Assembly (NCBI GenBank): GCA_963795825.1
Contig: CAWCIW010000002.1
Coordinates: 186,001-250,000, forward strand
Direction: 5' to 3'
DNA: 64,000 nt
Origin: BOG-908 sp963795825
GTDB taxonomy: Bacteria; Pseudomonadota; Alphaproteobacteria; Acetobacterales; Acetobacteraceae
Shown one piece after another: positions 54,634 through 64,000 of the stretch. Each line of letters starts with the position of its first letter. Positions within the stretch are counted from its first letter, which is position 1. The notes beneath the pieces are model-generated. The model was given only the letters and a program-made list of their open reading frames with translations, ran no database searches and had not been told where the DNA came from. Position numbers and translations under genes: made by a program.

Positions 54634-54851
54634 TTAAGGGGGCTGAGTCGCGCGCTGGCCAGTTCGAGAGGAACCCGCCGATCGGTAGATTAACCGAAGG
54701 GTGTCAGGATCGTTGTTAGTCTCGCTTGTAGAATCGAATGGGTTTAGCACAGATGACGAATGCGGATAACCTTCGATAGCAATGCTTGGGAAGCAGTCTT
54801 TACTATTGCCGACACACGTTGGGAGCCGATCCGGGCTGCCCTGCAATATTA

Positions 54852-55512
54852 ATGGTTGGAAGGGTTCATTTGCGCAGCGGGTTTTCGGATTGAGACTGAT
54901 CACCAAGCGAACGCGTTCGACCTATTTCGCCCAACCTTTCGTCAATGTTTCTTTGACGTTCGGCCATCTACAAGCACCGGTTGCTTCACGCTTATTGGGT
55001 CTATAGGTCCGAATAACCCTGAGCATCCTGGCCTTCCTTTGATTCAAGCAGAGAAATTTCGAAGCGCGCTCGCGCTCGGGATGAAGCTTATGCATGGTCA
55101 GAATTGGATGGGATTGCCCGTTCCACATGATGTGGCCAACCCAGAGCTATACGTCGTCGAGTCTTCCGAAGAAGCTAGTGAACGCGAGAGCCGGCAAGTG
55201 CTGGTGTCTATGGCAATAAACGAGCGGGGCGTCGGCAATGCGGCTTTCGTTGCCGCCGACGGCTGGACAGATCGGCAGCGACGTCCTTCCTGAGGAAAAG
55301 AAGTTTAGCCGTGCTTGCGCTGAGTGGGCGGACGGAGAGTTGGTCGCCGCACACATTGCCTATCGAAATACCTTTCTTTGCACAAGTGACAGAGCCGGCC
55401 GCGCCGGCCGCTCGATTTTCGACACGCCAAATCGAGCGTGGCTTGCGGCAACCTACGGGTCGTTTGCGTGACATTGGAAGAACTAGCAGCGAAGATTTTG
55501 CTGTCAGCTTGA
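54852..55512 (+). pseudogene. PIN-like protein (three indels)
   Basis: About 219 aa when repaired. It starts MVGRVHLRSGFRIETDHQANAFDLFRPTF, and its C-terminal part EKKFSRACAEWADGELVAAHIAYRNTFLCTSDRAG...SIFDTPNRAWLAATYGVVCVTLEELAAKIL resembles the second half of a PIN-type nuclease domain. Extra bases in the T-run at 54882-54885 and near 55270 and a lost G at 55457-55459 break the frame. The surrounding DNA is less GC-rich than the window average, a sign of foreign origin. N-terminal PIN acidic residues are not clear. Confidence 0.5.
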
Positions 55513-55572
55513 GTTCCGTTACGCCGTTTCGGCAACCGCTGAGTTGACCACGGTTTAGCAAATCTTGCGCGG

Positions 55573-55931
55573 TCAAGAAACAAAGCGGCCGGCGGTCCAG
55601 ACGCAGGCGCCGCCGCTGGGTGTCCAGTAGCCGGGTTGCCATAGGATGGGGGCGTTGGGCCGGTGGGGGTGGGGTGGGCGGGGGAGCCAGGCGGGGGGAG
55701 CCACTCGTAGGTTCCGACTGTCCATTCCCAGTGGCCGGGGGCGAGGGCTGTTGGTGTGTCGGCGGCGGGTTTTGGCGGGGTGGGTTCGGCGGCGCGGGGT
55801 TGGGGGATGGTTGGGCATTTCATCGGCGCGATGTCGGCTGGGGTCTGGCAGGCGGCGAGCAGGAGCGGGAGAGCTGAGGCCAAGGCCCACCGTATCGGAA
55901 ACGCAAGGCAATCGACCGCCCCGCAAAGCAT
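55573..55931 (-). CDS. YXWXGXW-repeat lipoprotein (frameshifted)
   Basis: About 119 aa when repaired. The lipoprotein signal WALASALPLLLAAC has its Cys at 28. The mature part is Pro-rich and has two short repeats, PGHWEWTVGTYEWLPP and QPGYWTPSGGACVWTAGRF, of the WXXGXW type found in small envelope lipoproteins. One C is missing from the run at 55693-55698 (six bases where seven keep the frame). Function unknown. Confidence 0.65.
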
Positions 55932-55947
55932 TTCCGGACGACGGCGC

Positions 55948-56008
55948 GACAGCGGAGTCAAAAGTTTTTTGCTTCTTTTTTTCAAAAAAGAAGGCCTTCC
56001 TTCCTTCG
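55948..56008. repeat. Palindromic element copy 23 (single arm)
   Basis: GCGCGACAGCGGAGTC (type B core remnant), AAAAGTTTTTTG, stem CTTCTTTTTTT / AAAAAAGAAG and GGCCTTCCTTCC. Between the lipoprotein start and the ispDF end. Confidence 0.85.
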
Positions 56009-56013
56009 CTTCC

Positions 56014-57152
56014 CTAGCCCGGCACCAAAACACACACCGCCGCCTGCGCCGCGATCCCCTCGCCGCGCCCGGTGAACCCCAGCCGCTCCGACGTCGTCGC
56101 CTTCACCGATACCTGATCCACCGACACCCCCAGCAGCTCCGCCAGGCGCGCCCGCATCGCCGGCGCGTGCGGCGTGATTTTCGGGTGTTCGCAGATCAGC
56201 GTCACGTCCGCGTTGGCGAGGCGGCCGCCGCGGGCGGCGATGCGGTCGGCGGCGTGGCGCAGGAAGCGGGCGCTGTCGGCATCTTTCCATTCGCCGTCGG
56301 AGGGGGGGAAGTGGCGGCCGATATCGCCTTCGGCCAGCGCGCCGTAGATGGCGTCGCAGAGGGCGTGGATGCCGACATCGGCGTCGGAGTGGCCGTCGAG
56401 CCCGAAGGTGCAGGGCACGGTGACGCCGCACAGGATCATCGGGCGGCCGGGTTTGGTCACGTGGACGTCGAAGCCGGTGCCGATGCGCGGGATCATGCTG
56501 GGGGCCGGCGCCAGGGTGCGTTCCAGGCGGGCGGCATCTTCTGGGATCGTCAACTTCACGTTCTCCTCGTGGCCGGGGATGATGGCCACGCTGTGTCCGG
56601 CCTGTTCGAGCAGCCAGGCATCGTCGGTGGCGCCGGGGTGGGCGGGGGCGGCGTGGGCGGCCAGCAGCGTGGCGAAGTGGAAGGCCTGGGGGGTTTGCGC
56701 GCGCCACAGGTTTGCGCGGGGGATGGTCTCCGCGATCACGCCGGCGGTGGCGCGTTTGAGGGTGTCGGCCAGGGCGACGGCGGGGATGGCGCCGCGGTGG
56801 GTGGCCAGGGCGGCGATCAGCGCGGGGATGGTGCCTGGGGGGATGTGCGGGCGGGCGCCGTCATGGACCAGGATGATGTCCGGGTTGTGGGGGGCCAGGG
56901 CTTCGAGGCCGGCGCGCACGCTGTCCTGTCGGGTGGCGCCGCCTGGGACGGGGGGAGGTGTGGGAGGCCGGCGAGGGCGGCGTCGATGGCGGGGGCGTCG
57001 CCGACGGGCTGGAGGAGGTGGATGTGGGGGAGGAGTGCGGCGGCGGCCCAGTGGAGGACGGGGCGGCCGGCGATGAGGGTAAATTGTTTGGGGGTGGGGG
57101 TGGCGTAGCGGGTGCCGGTGCCGGCGGCTACCAGGATGGCGGCTATGCGCAT
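56014..57152 (-). CDS. ispDF: Bifunctional IspD/IspF (one frameshift in the IspD part)
   Basis: About 379 aa when repaired. IspD: ILVAAGTGTRYATPTPKQFTLIAGRPVLHW, then RQDSVRAGL, VHDGARPHI and TDDAWLLEQAGHSVAIIPGHEENVKLT. IspF: IGTGFDVHVTKPGRPMILCGVTVP, GLDGHSDADVGIHALCDAIYGAL and KATTSERLGFTGRGEGIAAQA. It catalyses the CDP-ME transfer and cyclodiphosphate steps of the MEP isoprenoid pathway. The run at 56950-56955 has six bases where seven are needed. As no other ispD is seen here and the pathway is essential, this is probably a sequence error. Confidence 0.9.
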
Positions 57153-57287
57153 GTTTGGGGGTTTGCGTCGGGCGGGGGAAAAAGGAAGGGCTTGTTTTTG
57201 GGCAGGCGGGTGCGGCGCCGGCTGGTTTGGGCGCGCGGCGGGTTTCTTCGCATTGCAACATGCCTGCGATCTGACTAGCGTGCCTAA

Positions 57288-58346
57288 ATGATGGGCAGTG
57301 GGCTTCCTTCGATCGATCTTGGGCGTGGCGTGACGATTGCGGTGCCGGTGATCCTGGCGCCGATGTCCGGGGTCACGGACCTGCCGTTTCGGCGGCTGGC
57401 CAAGCAGCATGGGACGGGCATGGTGGTGTCCGAGATGATCGCGAGCTGGGCGATGCTGCGGGAGAACCGCAACACATTGCGTATGGCGGCGCTCGATGGC
57501 GGCGGCGGGCCGCGGGCGATCCAGCTGGCCGGGTGCGAGCCGGCGGCGATGGCGCAGGCGGCGCGGATTTCGGCCGATCTGGGCGCCGAGGTGATCGACA
57601 TCAATTTCGGCTGTCCGGTGCGCAAGGTGGCGGTGGGCCAGCAGGCGGGCTCCGCGCTGATGCGCGACGAGGTGGCGGCGGCGCGGATCCTGGAAGCGAC
57701 GGTGGCGGCGGTGGACGTGCCCGTCACGCTGAAGATGCGCATGGGGTGGGACCACCAGAGCCTGAACGCGCCGCGGTTGGCGGCGGTGGCCGAGCAATGC
57801 GGGATACGGATGGTGACGGTGCATGGGCGCACCCGGCAGCAATTCTATACCGGGGTGGCGGACTGGGATTTCGTGGGCGCGGTGAAGCGGGCGGTGGGTA
57901 TTCCGGTGATCGTGAACGGCGATATCAACAGCGTGGAGGATGCGGCGGCGGCGCGGGCGCGGTCTGGCGCGGATGGGGTGATGGTGGGGCGGGCGTGCTA
58001 TGGGCGGCCGTGGTTCCCGGCGCAGGTTGCCCATTTTTTGAGCACTGGGCGGAAGCTCGCTGAGCCGTCGTTGGCGGCGCAGCAGGCCACGCTGCTGGCG
58101 CATTACGATGCGATGCTGACGCATTTCGGCGCCGATGCCGGGTTGCGGCTGGCGCGCAAGCACGTGGCCTGGTACTCGCGCGGCCTGCCGGGTTCGGCGG
58201 AGTTCCGCGCCGCGATCATGCGGCTGACGGACGCGCCGGCGGTGGTGGCGCTGATCGACGGGTTCTATGCGCCGCTGATCGCCGCCGGGGTCTCACGCGA
58301 CGTGCCGGTGCCCGAGCCGGAAGCGGCCGAGAGCGTGGCGGCATGA
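57288..58346 (+). CDS. dusB: tRNA-dihydrouridine synthase B (NifR3)
   Basis: 352 aa. The FMN barrel shows LAPMSGVTDLPFRRLAKQHGTGMVVSEMI, the catalytic Cys in DINFGCPVRKVAVGQQAGSALM, KMRMGWDHQSLNAP and VHGRTRQQFYTG, and GDINSVEDAAAARARSGADGVMVGRACYGRPW. It reduces uridine in the tRNA D-loop. It begins the classic alphaproteobacterial nifR3-ntrB-ntrC operon, and its stop overlaps the ntrB ATG (ATGA). Confidence 0.95.
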   Translation: MMGSGLPSIDLGRGVTIAVPVILAPMSGVTDLPFRRLAKQHGTGMVVSEMIASWAMLRENRNTLRMAALDGGGGPRAIQLAGCEPAAMAQAARISADLGAEVIDINFGCPVRKVAVGQQAGSALMRDEVAAARILEATVAAVDVPVTLKMRMGWDHQSLNAPRLAAVAEQCGIRMVTVHGRTRQQFYTGVADWDFVGAVKRAVGIPVIVNGDINSVEDAAAARARSGADGVMVGRACYGRPWFPAQVAHFLSTGRKLAEPSLAAQQATLLAHYDAMLTHFGADAGLRLARKHVAWYSRGLPGSAEFRAAIMRLTDAPAVVALIDGFYAPLIAAGVSRDVPVPEPEAAESVAA

Positions 58347-59461
58347 GGTTGCCGCTGGCGCGCCGGGCACGGCTGGCCGTGGTGAGCTCCGCGCCCGATC
58401 CGGCTGCGATGTTGCAGGCGATCCCGCTCGCCTGCGCGCTGGTGGATACGGATAACCGGTTCCGCTACGCCAATCCCGCGGCCGAGCAGTTCTTTGCGCT
58501 GTCCATCACGCAACTTCGCAATATGGGGCTGGGCGACCTGGTGGCGTCCGACAGTCCGCTGTTCGCGCTGATCGCGCAGGTGCGCGGCGGCGAGATGGTG
58601 GTGAGCGACCACGATCTGCATTTCGACGGTCCGCGGCTGCAGCGCCGCGGCGTGACGGTGCATGGCACGCCGTTCGCGGAGGATCCCGGCTGCGTGATGC
58701 TGACGTTCCAGTATGAGTCGGCGGCGCGGGTGCTGGACCGGCAGCGGCATTTCCGCAGCGCGGCGCGCTCGGTGGCGGGGATGGCGGCGATCCTGGCGCA
58801 TGAGGTGAAGAACCCGCTCTCCGGGATACGCGGGGCGGCGCAGTTGCTGGAGAATACCGTGAGCGCGGCGGACCGCGAGCTGGCCGTGCTGATACGCGAC
58901 GAGGCGGACCGGATACGCGAGCTGGTCGATCGCATGGAGGCGTTCGGCGAGAAGCCGGTGGTGCGCGATGCGGTGAATATCCACCGCGTGATGGAGCATG
59001 TGCGGCGGCTCGCGCATACCGGATTTGCGGCGCATCTGCGTATCGTGGAGTTGTACGATCCGTCATTGCCGCCGGTGCTGGGCAATCGGGACCAGTTGGT
59101 GCAGGTGCTGCTCAATCTGGTGAAGAACGCGGCGGAGGCGATCACCGCGGAGTCCGACCAGGGCGAGATCACGTTGATGACGGCGTACCAGCATGGCGTG
59201 CGCGTGGTGGTGCCGGGGACGCAGCGCCGGGTGCATCTGCCGCTGGTGGTGACGGTGCGCGACAGCGGGCCGGGGATTGCGGCCGATCTGCGGGAGAATC
59301 TCTTCGATCCGTTCGTGACGACGAAGCCCACAGGCAGTGGCCTGGGGCTTGCACTGGTTGCGAAGATCATTGGTGAACACGGGGGACTTATTGAAGTCGA
59401 TAGCCGGCCTGGGCGTACGGAATTTCGGGTGTTCCTGCCTCTCTTCGTTGAAGATCGATAA
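58343..59461 (+). CDS. ntrB: Nitrogen regulation sensor kinase NtrB
   Basis: 372 aa, no membrane segments. An N-terminal PAS domain (IPLACALVDTDNRFRYANPAAEQFFALS), the H-box ILAHEVKNPLSGIRGAAQLLE, and the ATPase domain with NLVKNAAEAI, VTVRDSGPGI and GSGLGLALVAKIIGEHGG are present. It phosphorylates and dephosphorylates NtrC in response to nitrogen status through PII. Element copy 24 follows the stop directly, before ntrC. Confidence 0.94.
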   Translation: MRLPLARRARLAVVSSAPDPAAMLQAIPLACALVDTDNRFRYANPAAEQFFALSITQLRNMGLGDLVASDSPLFALIAQVRGGEMVVSDHDLHFDGPRLQRRGVTVHGTPFAEDPGCVMLTFQYESAARVLDRQRHFRSAARSVAGMAAILAHEVKNPLSGIRGAAQLLENTVSAADRELAVLIRDEADRIRELVDRMEAFGEKPVVRDAVNIHRVMEHVRRLAHTGFAAHLRIVELYDPSLPPVLGNRDQLVQVLLNLVKNAAEAITAESDQGEITLMTAYQHGVRVVVPGTQRRVHLPLVVTVRDSGPGIAADLRENLFDPFVTTKPTGSGLGLALVAKIIGEHGGLIEVDSRPGRTEFRVFLPLFVEDR

Positions 59462-59462
59462 G

Positions 59463-59644
59463 ACAGAAAGCAAGGCCTTCTTTTTTGCAAAAAAGAAGCA
59501 AAAAACTTTTGCTCCGTTGCCTGCCCCACGGCCTGCGCATCTATTGCAGGCAGCGGTGCTTGCAGAGGCAGGGCGGGCTTCGGTGCAGGCGGGAGTCAAA
59601 AGTCTTTTGCTTCTTTTCTTCAGAAAAGAAGGCCTTTCTTCCTT
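59463..59644. repeat. Palindromic element copy 24 (full, abuts ntrC start)
   Basis: Left stem CTTCTTTTTT / AAAAAAGAAG, right stem CTTCTTTTCTTC / AGAAAAGAAG. Inner repeat GTTGCCTGCC against TGCAGGCGGG. It fills the whole gap between ntrB and ntrC. The only Shine-Dalgarno-like sequence for ntrC (AGAAGG, 12 nt upstream) is the 3' strand of the right hairpin. Confidence 0.9.
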
Positions 59645-61089
<1,445 letters not shown>

Positions 61090-61198
61090 GCAGGAAGCAA
61101 AAGACTTCAGGTCCCTGTCGGGTGTCGGGGAGAGACCCGCCGACAGGGAGCAAAAGTTTTTTGGTCCTTTTCTCCAAAAAAGGACTGCTTGCCTTGCC
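61090..61198. repeat. Palindromic element copy 25 (left arm truncated, core type B)
   Basis: The left arm lacks its hairpin and begins GGAAGCAAAAGACTTCAGG. The core is CCCTGTCGGGTGTCGGGGAG, then CCGCCGACAGGGAGC, with a short internal duplication (TGTCGGG). The right hairpin is GTCCTTTTCTCC / AAAAAAGGAC, imperfect. Follows ntrC; no ntrY/ntrX is seen downstream. Confidence 0.85.
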
Positions 61199-61242
61199 TT
61201 CCTCCCCTGCTGGCCGAATATCCCCCCGGGGAGAGGTACACA

Positions 61243-61554
61243 ATGCGCACGACATTGCTTCTATCGCTGCTCTGCGCCGGGTGCGCGCTGTCGCCCTCTG
61301 CGCAGGAAGACGCGTCGTTGCGACCGGCTGCCCTGGTGGACGCCTACGTGGTCGCGCACGGGATGGCGATCAGCTACGCGAGCAGCCCGGAGGCCAACCC
61401 GGACGTGGTGCAGCAGCTCGCCCGGCTCGACCTGCAGGCGCAGCGTGCGGTGCGCGCGAACGACAGCGGCGCCACGGCGGAGGCGATCGCCGCGCTTACG
61501 GAATACGCGGCGCGGCAGACCGCGCCGTCCGTCTCCGACGTGCCGCACCCCTGA
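61243..61554 (+). CDS. Small lipoprotein of unknown function
   Basis: 103 aa. MRTTLLLSLLCAGCALSPSAQ has a lipobox CAGC with Cys at 14. The remainder is helical and Ala-rich (LVDAYVVAHGMAISYASSPEANPDVVQQLARLDLQAQRAVRANDSGATAEAIAALTEYAARQ). GGAGAGG precedes the ATG. No family recognised. It is read together with the downstream ABC ATPase gene, 33 nt apart. Confidence 0.72.
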   Translation: MRTTLLLSLLCAGCALSPSAQEDASLRPAALVDAYVVAHGMAISYASSPEANPDVVQQLARLDLQAQRAVRANDSGATAEAIAALTEYAARQTAPSVSDVPHP

Positions 61555-61587
61555 TCCACTGGCTTTGACCCCGATGCGAAACCTGCC

Positions 61588-62634
61588 GTGAGCGGGCTGT
61601 CCCTGCGCGGGATCACAGTGCTGCGCGGCAAGCGCCTGGTGCTCGAGGACGTGTCGCTGACCGCGCCGCAAGGGGCGATCACCGCCGTGCTGGGCGCGGC
61701 GGGCGCCGGCAAGACGTCGCTGCTCGCAGCCGCGGCGGGGCTGCTGAAGCTGGAGCGCGGCGCGGTGCTGCGCGGCGGCGACGATGTGAGCCGGCTGCCC
61801 GTCCGGCGGCGCGGCATCGGCCTGCTGGCGCCCGGAAGCGCGCTGCCCGAGGCGATGACGGTGCAGGCGGCGCTGCGGCGTATGGCCGGGCGGGCGGCAT
61901 CCGGCCTGCTGGACGGGGTGATGGAGGCGCTGGGCCTGGCCGCGGTGGCCCAGGAAGAGGTGGGGACGCTCTCGCACGGCAATGCGCTGCTGGTGCTGGC
62001 CGCCGCAAGGCTGGCGCGGATGGGCGACGTGCTTCTCGTGGACGAGGCGGGCGCCGGCCTCGATATCGCGGCGTGCGACCGCCTGCTGGCGGCGCTGCGG
62101 CAGCGCGCCGAGGGCGGCGCCACCGTGCTGCTGGCGACGCGCTCGGCCGAGATGGCGCTTGCCGCCGGCCACCTGGTTCTGCTGGGCGACGGGCGCGTGC
62201 TGCAGGCGGGGGCACCGGCGAGCCTCTACGCCGAGCCGCGCGATGCCGCCTGCGCCCTGCTGACCGGGCGGGCGAACATCCTCGCCGGGCATATACGCGA
62301 GCTGCGGGCGGGCGCGTTCATCTGGTCCGGCGGCGGGCGCTTCCTGCAGGCGGTGGTGGCCGATGCGCCGCGGCCCACGCTGGGCTGCGCGGTGACGCTG
62401 TGTTTGCGGCCGGAGCGGCTCGCTCTGCTGGCGGCGGGCGAGCGCGGCGATAACGAGCAGGAGGGCCGCGTGGTGGATGTTTACGCGGCGGGCGGCCGGG
62501 TGATGGTGCTGGTGGCGGCGCCGGTGGGGGCTTTGCTGGTGGCGGTGCCTGGGTGGCCGGCTTGGGTGGCGCCTGGGCGGGGGCAGAATGTTCGGGTGGG
62601 GTGGGCGGCGGATGCGGGGTTTGTTCTGGCCTGA
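61588..62634 (+). CDS. Orphan ABC ATPase with degenerate signature (PotA/MalK-like architecture)
   Basis: 348 aa from a GTG. Walker A GAAGAGKTSLL and Walker B VLLVDEAGAGLD are intact, but the LSGGQ signature reads TLSHGNALLVLAAARLA and the Q-loop is LLAPGSALPEAMTV. The C-terminal 110 residues form a TOBE-like domain (GRANILAGHIRELRAGAFIWSGGG, then CLRPERLALLAAGE) as in importer ATPases. No permease or binding protein is adjacent. It may serve a distant importer or have a non-transport role. Confidence 0.78.
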   Translation: MSGLSLRGITVLRGKRLVLEDVSLTAPQGAITAVLGAAGAGKTSLLAAAAGLLKLERGAVLRGGDDVSRLPVRRRGIGLLAPGSALPEAMTVQAALRRMAGRAASGLLDGVMEALGLAAVAQEEVGTLSHGNALLVLAAARLARMGDVLLVDEAGAGLDIAACDRLLAALRQRAEGGATVLLATRSAEMALAAGHLVLLGDGRVLQAGAPASLYAEPRDAACALLTGRANILAGHIRELRAGAFIWSGGGRFLQAVVADAPRPTLGCAVTLCLRPERLALLAAGERGDNEQEGRVVDVYAAGGRVMVLVAAPVGALLVAVPGWPAWVAPGRGQNVRVGWAADAGFVLA

Positions 62635-62639
62635 GGGGT

Positions 62640-62820
62640 AGGAAGTAAGGAAGGCCTTCTTTTTCGAGAAAAAGAAGCAAAAAGCTTTTGCTCGGACGCC
62701 CGCACCCAGGCGTACCTCATTCTGCCAGCCGATGCGACTGCACAATGAAATAGTTCTTCGTGCAGGCGTCGGAGCAAAAGCTTTTTGGTCCTTTTTCTCG
62801 AAAAAGGACTACTTACTTAC
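62640..62820. repeat. Palindromic element copy 26 (full, core type A)
   Basis: Left stem CTTCTTTTTC / GAAAAAGAAG; right stem GTCCTTTTTCTC / GAAAAAGGAC. Inner repeat CGGACGCCCGCAC against GTGCAGGCGTCGG (one mismatch). Between convergent ends. Confidence 0.9.
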
Positions 62821-62821
62821 T

Positions 62822-63874
62822 TTACTGAACTGCAGGCGCGATCTTCCAAACAATACCAGGCCGATCGACCTTCGCATCGATAACCTGCGAGCCATTCTCC
62901 GGCGCATAAATATTCTGGCTGTCGGCCACGTAAAAGGCGCCGTTGTAATAGGCGATGCCCTGAAGATCCTTGAACATATCGGCGTGAAAGAAAACCTTTG
63001 TCGCACCGCTGGCGGGGTTGACCACCCACACCGTGGTGGCGCTGGTGACATAGAGACGGTTGCCCACGGCCACCACGCCGCGCGGGTGCGGTATCTTGGT
63101 TGTCAGCACAGTGAAGGTTTGCGTGGAGCCGGTTGCGGTGACTTTCGTCAGGCCCGCCGGATGTTGGCTCGAGCGGTCGATATAGGCTTGCACCCCGTTA
63201 TCGTCCTCGGGCTGGAGTGCGGAGTCCGCCAGATAGGCCACGTGGTTGACCACCGCCATTTGCGAAAACAATTCCTGATCGAAATCGGGACCGTAGCGCT
63301 CCACGCTGACCTGGGTGGGCGCGCCCGCGCTCACCAGCCCCACGGCGCCTGTCGTGCTATCGGTAAAGTAGATTACCCCACCGCTCATTGCGGCACCCAC
63401 GGCATCGCCGGGGAACGCGCCGGCGCCGCAGCATGTGGTGAACAGGAGGCTGGCGGTGGTGCCGGAGAAATTGCCCGCGACCATGCCCGATCCGGTGCCG
63501 CCGCCCACTTCCGGATCGGACCAGACGAGATTGCCATTCCCGTTGGTGGCAATCTGCAGGGGCGTGACATGGCCGGACTGCGTGGGATAGTTGCTTTTGT
63601 CATACAGGGTTTTTACCGCGCCGCCGGCAAGCGGTATCACACCCACGACGCCATCGTCGTTGTGTCCGCTGAAGTCACGCAGGATGCCGGTTGCGCCCGT
63701 CACATAGACGCCGTGTTTGTCGGCGGCGATGCCGTACAGGTTCTGGTAGACGTTCGACGCAAGCATGGTGAGTGTCGGAGCGGTTTGCGCACGGGCGCAG
63801 GCGATCGTTGACAAACCGATATAGACGCAGCATGCGGCGCCTAGCAGATGTTGCGCGAGCTTTCTGTTCGCCAT
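62822..63874 (-). CDS. Secreted beta-propeller protein
   Basis: 350 aa. Signal peptide with LLGAACCVYIGLSTIACARAQ. Blade-like repeats recur through the mature protein: NLYGIAADKHGVYVTGATG, VWSDPEVGGG, GVIYFTDSTTGAVGLV, MAVVNHVAYLADSA, GVVAVGNRLYVTSATTVWVVNPASGAT and GIAYYNGAFYVADSQNIY. It probably folds as an NHL/SMP-30-type propeller in the periplasm or outside the cell; ligand unknown. A GGAGG site lies 6 nt upstream of the ATG. It may be functionally similar to the truncated propeller at 1-472. Confidence 0.82.
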   Translation of the reverse strand: MANRKLAQHLLGAACCVYIGLSTIACARAQTAPTLTMLASNVYQNLYGIAADKHGVYVTGATGILRDFSGHNDDGVVGVIPLAGGAVKTLYDKSNYPTQSGHVTPLQIATNGNGNLVWSDPEVGGGTGSGMVAGNFSGTTASLLFTTCCGAGAFPGDAVGAAMSGGVIYFTDSTTGAVGLVSAGAPTQVSVERYGPDFDQELFSQMAVVNHVAYLADSALQPEDDNGVQAYIDRSSQHPAGLTKVTATGSTQTFTVLTTKIPHPRGVVAVGNRLYVTSATTVWVVNPASGATKVFFHADMFKDLQGIAYYNGAFYVADSQNIYAPENGSQVIDAKVDRPGIVWKIAPAVQ

Positions 63875-64000
63875 GGTATCCTCCGGTTTTTTGAAACTTG
63901 GTTGTGGGGCAGCGGTATTTAACGTTGCGATATCATAGATCAGCCGTTTGTCTCCCGACGATCACATTCAGGGGAGCGATGGCGTATGCCCTCTGGACAA

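Noticed and set aside
54634..54906. 90-codon open frame on the minus strand
   Set aside because: No ribosome binding site or recognisable pattern, and it overlaps the start of the PIN-like gene on the other strand.
63979..64000. Start of a plus-strand gene (ATG GCG TAT GCC) at the window end
   Set aside because: Only seven codons are visible and the GGGGAG is too close to the ATG; not enough to support a call.

Overview
The window reads as chromosomal DNA of a GC-rich alphaproteobacterium, most likely of the Acetobacteraceae/Rhodospirillales. I base this on base composition, an sdhCDAB cluster, a bifunctional ispDF divergent from dusB-ntrB-ntrC, a prpDCB methylcitrate operon, glcDEF, and Ku beside LigD. 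No rRNA, tRNA, transposase, phage structural gene or CRISPR array was seen.

Layout. 0-13 kb: a secreted beta-propeller (cut by the edge), a Tat-exported SDR, a DUF3574 lipoprotein, succinate dehydrogenase sdhCDAB, a tyrosine phosphatase, a PEP-CTERM protein, gshB/yraN, a TonB-like protein with an AI-2E permease, and an XRE regulator. 13-26 kb: asd, an IMPase-family phosphatase, a DUF4188 gene divergent from a TetR regulator with two operator copies, an MshEN-AAA+ ATPase, Nudix, a DNA glycosylase, an OmpR/EnvZ-type pair, a quinone-oxidoreductase-like enzyme and uup. 26-42 kb: prpDCB, a DUF2272 lipoprotein with a solute-binding protein, a ybbA/ybbP/tesA module, rpmJ, and glcDEF with a TPR protein. 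42-50 kb: an OmpA-like protein, an SDR, Ku, a heavily lesioned ligD and a glycogen-debranching-type enzyme. 50-56 kb: thioesterase, VOC, stress protein, an RMD1-like membrane protein, then a GC-poorer patch of broken genes (peptidoglycan hydrolase-like, secreted partner, PIN-like). 56-64 kb: ispDF, dusB-ntrB-ntrC, a lipoprotein, an orphan ABC ATPase and a second beta-propeller.

Two things dominate the window. First, 26 copies (full or half) of a dispersed palindromic element, about one per 2.5 kb, sit in almost every larger intergenic gap. Each full copy is 130-200 bp: two outer arms in inverted orientation, each a small A/T-stem hairpin, around a variable core closed by an inner inverted repeat. 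Stem bases co-vary between copies, there are two main core types on the same arms, copies interrupt conserved operons (prpD/prpC, ybbA/ybbP, glcD/glcE, ntrB/ntrC), and one appears to be read as the N-terminus of a lipoprotein.

Second, about 30 single-base indels and two in-frame stops interrupt otherwise well-conserved genes, including ispDF, which should be essential. This points to uncorrected sequence error for many of them, although ligD and the 53.6-55.5 kb patch may be genuinely decayed. Coordinates of broken genes below span the whole reconstructed gene.
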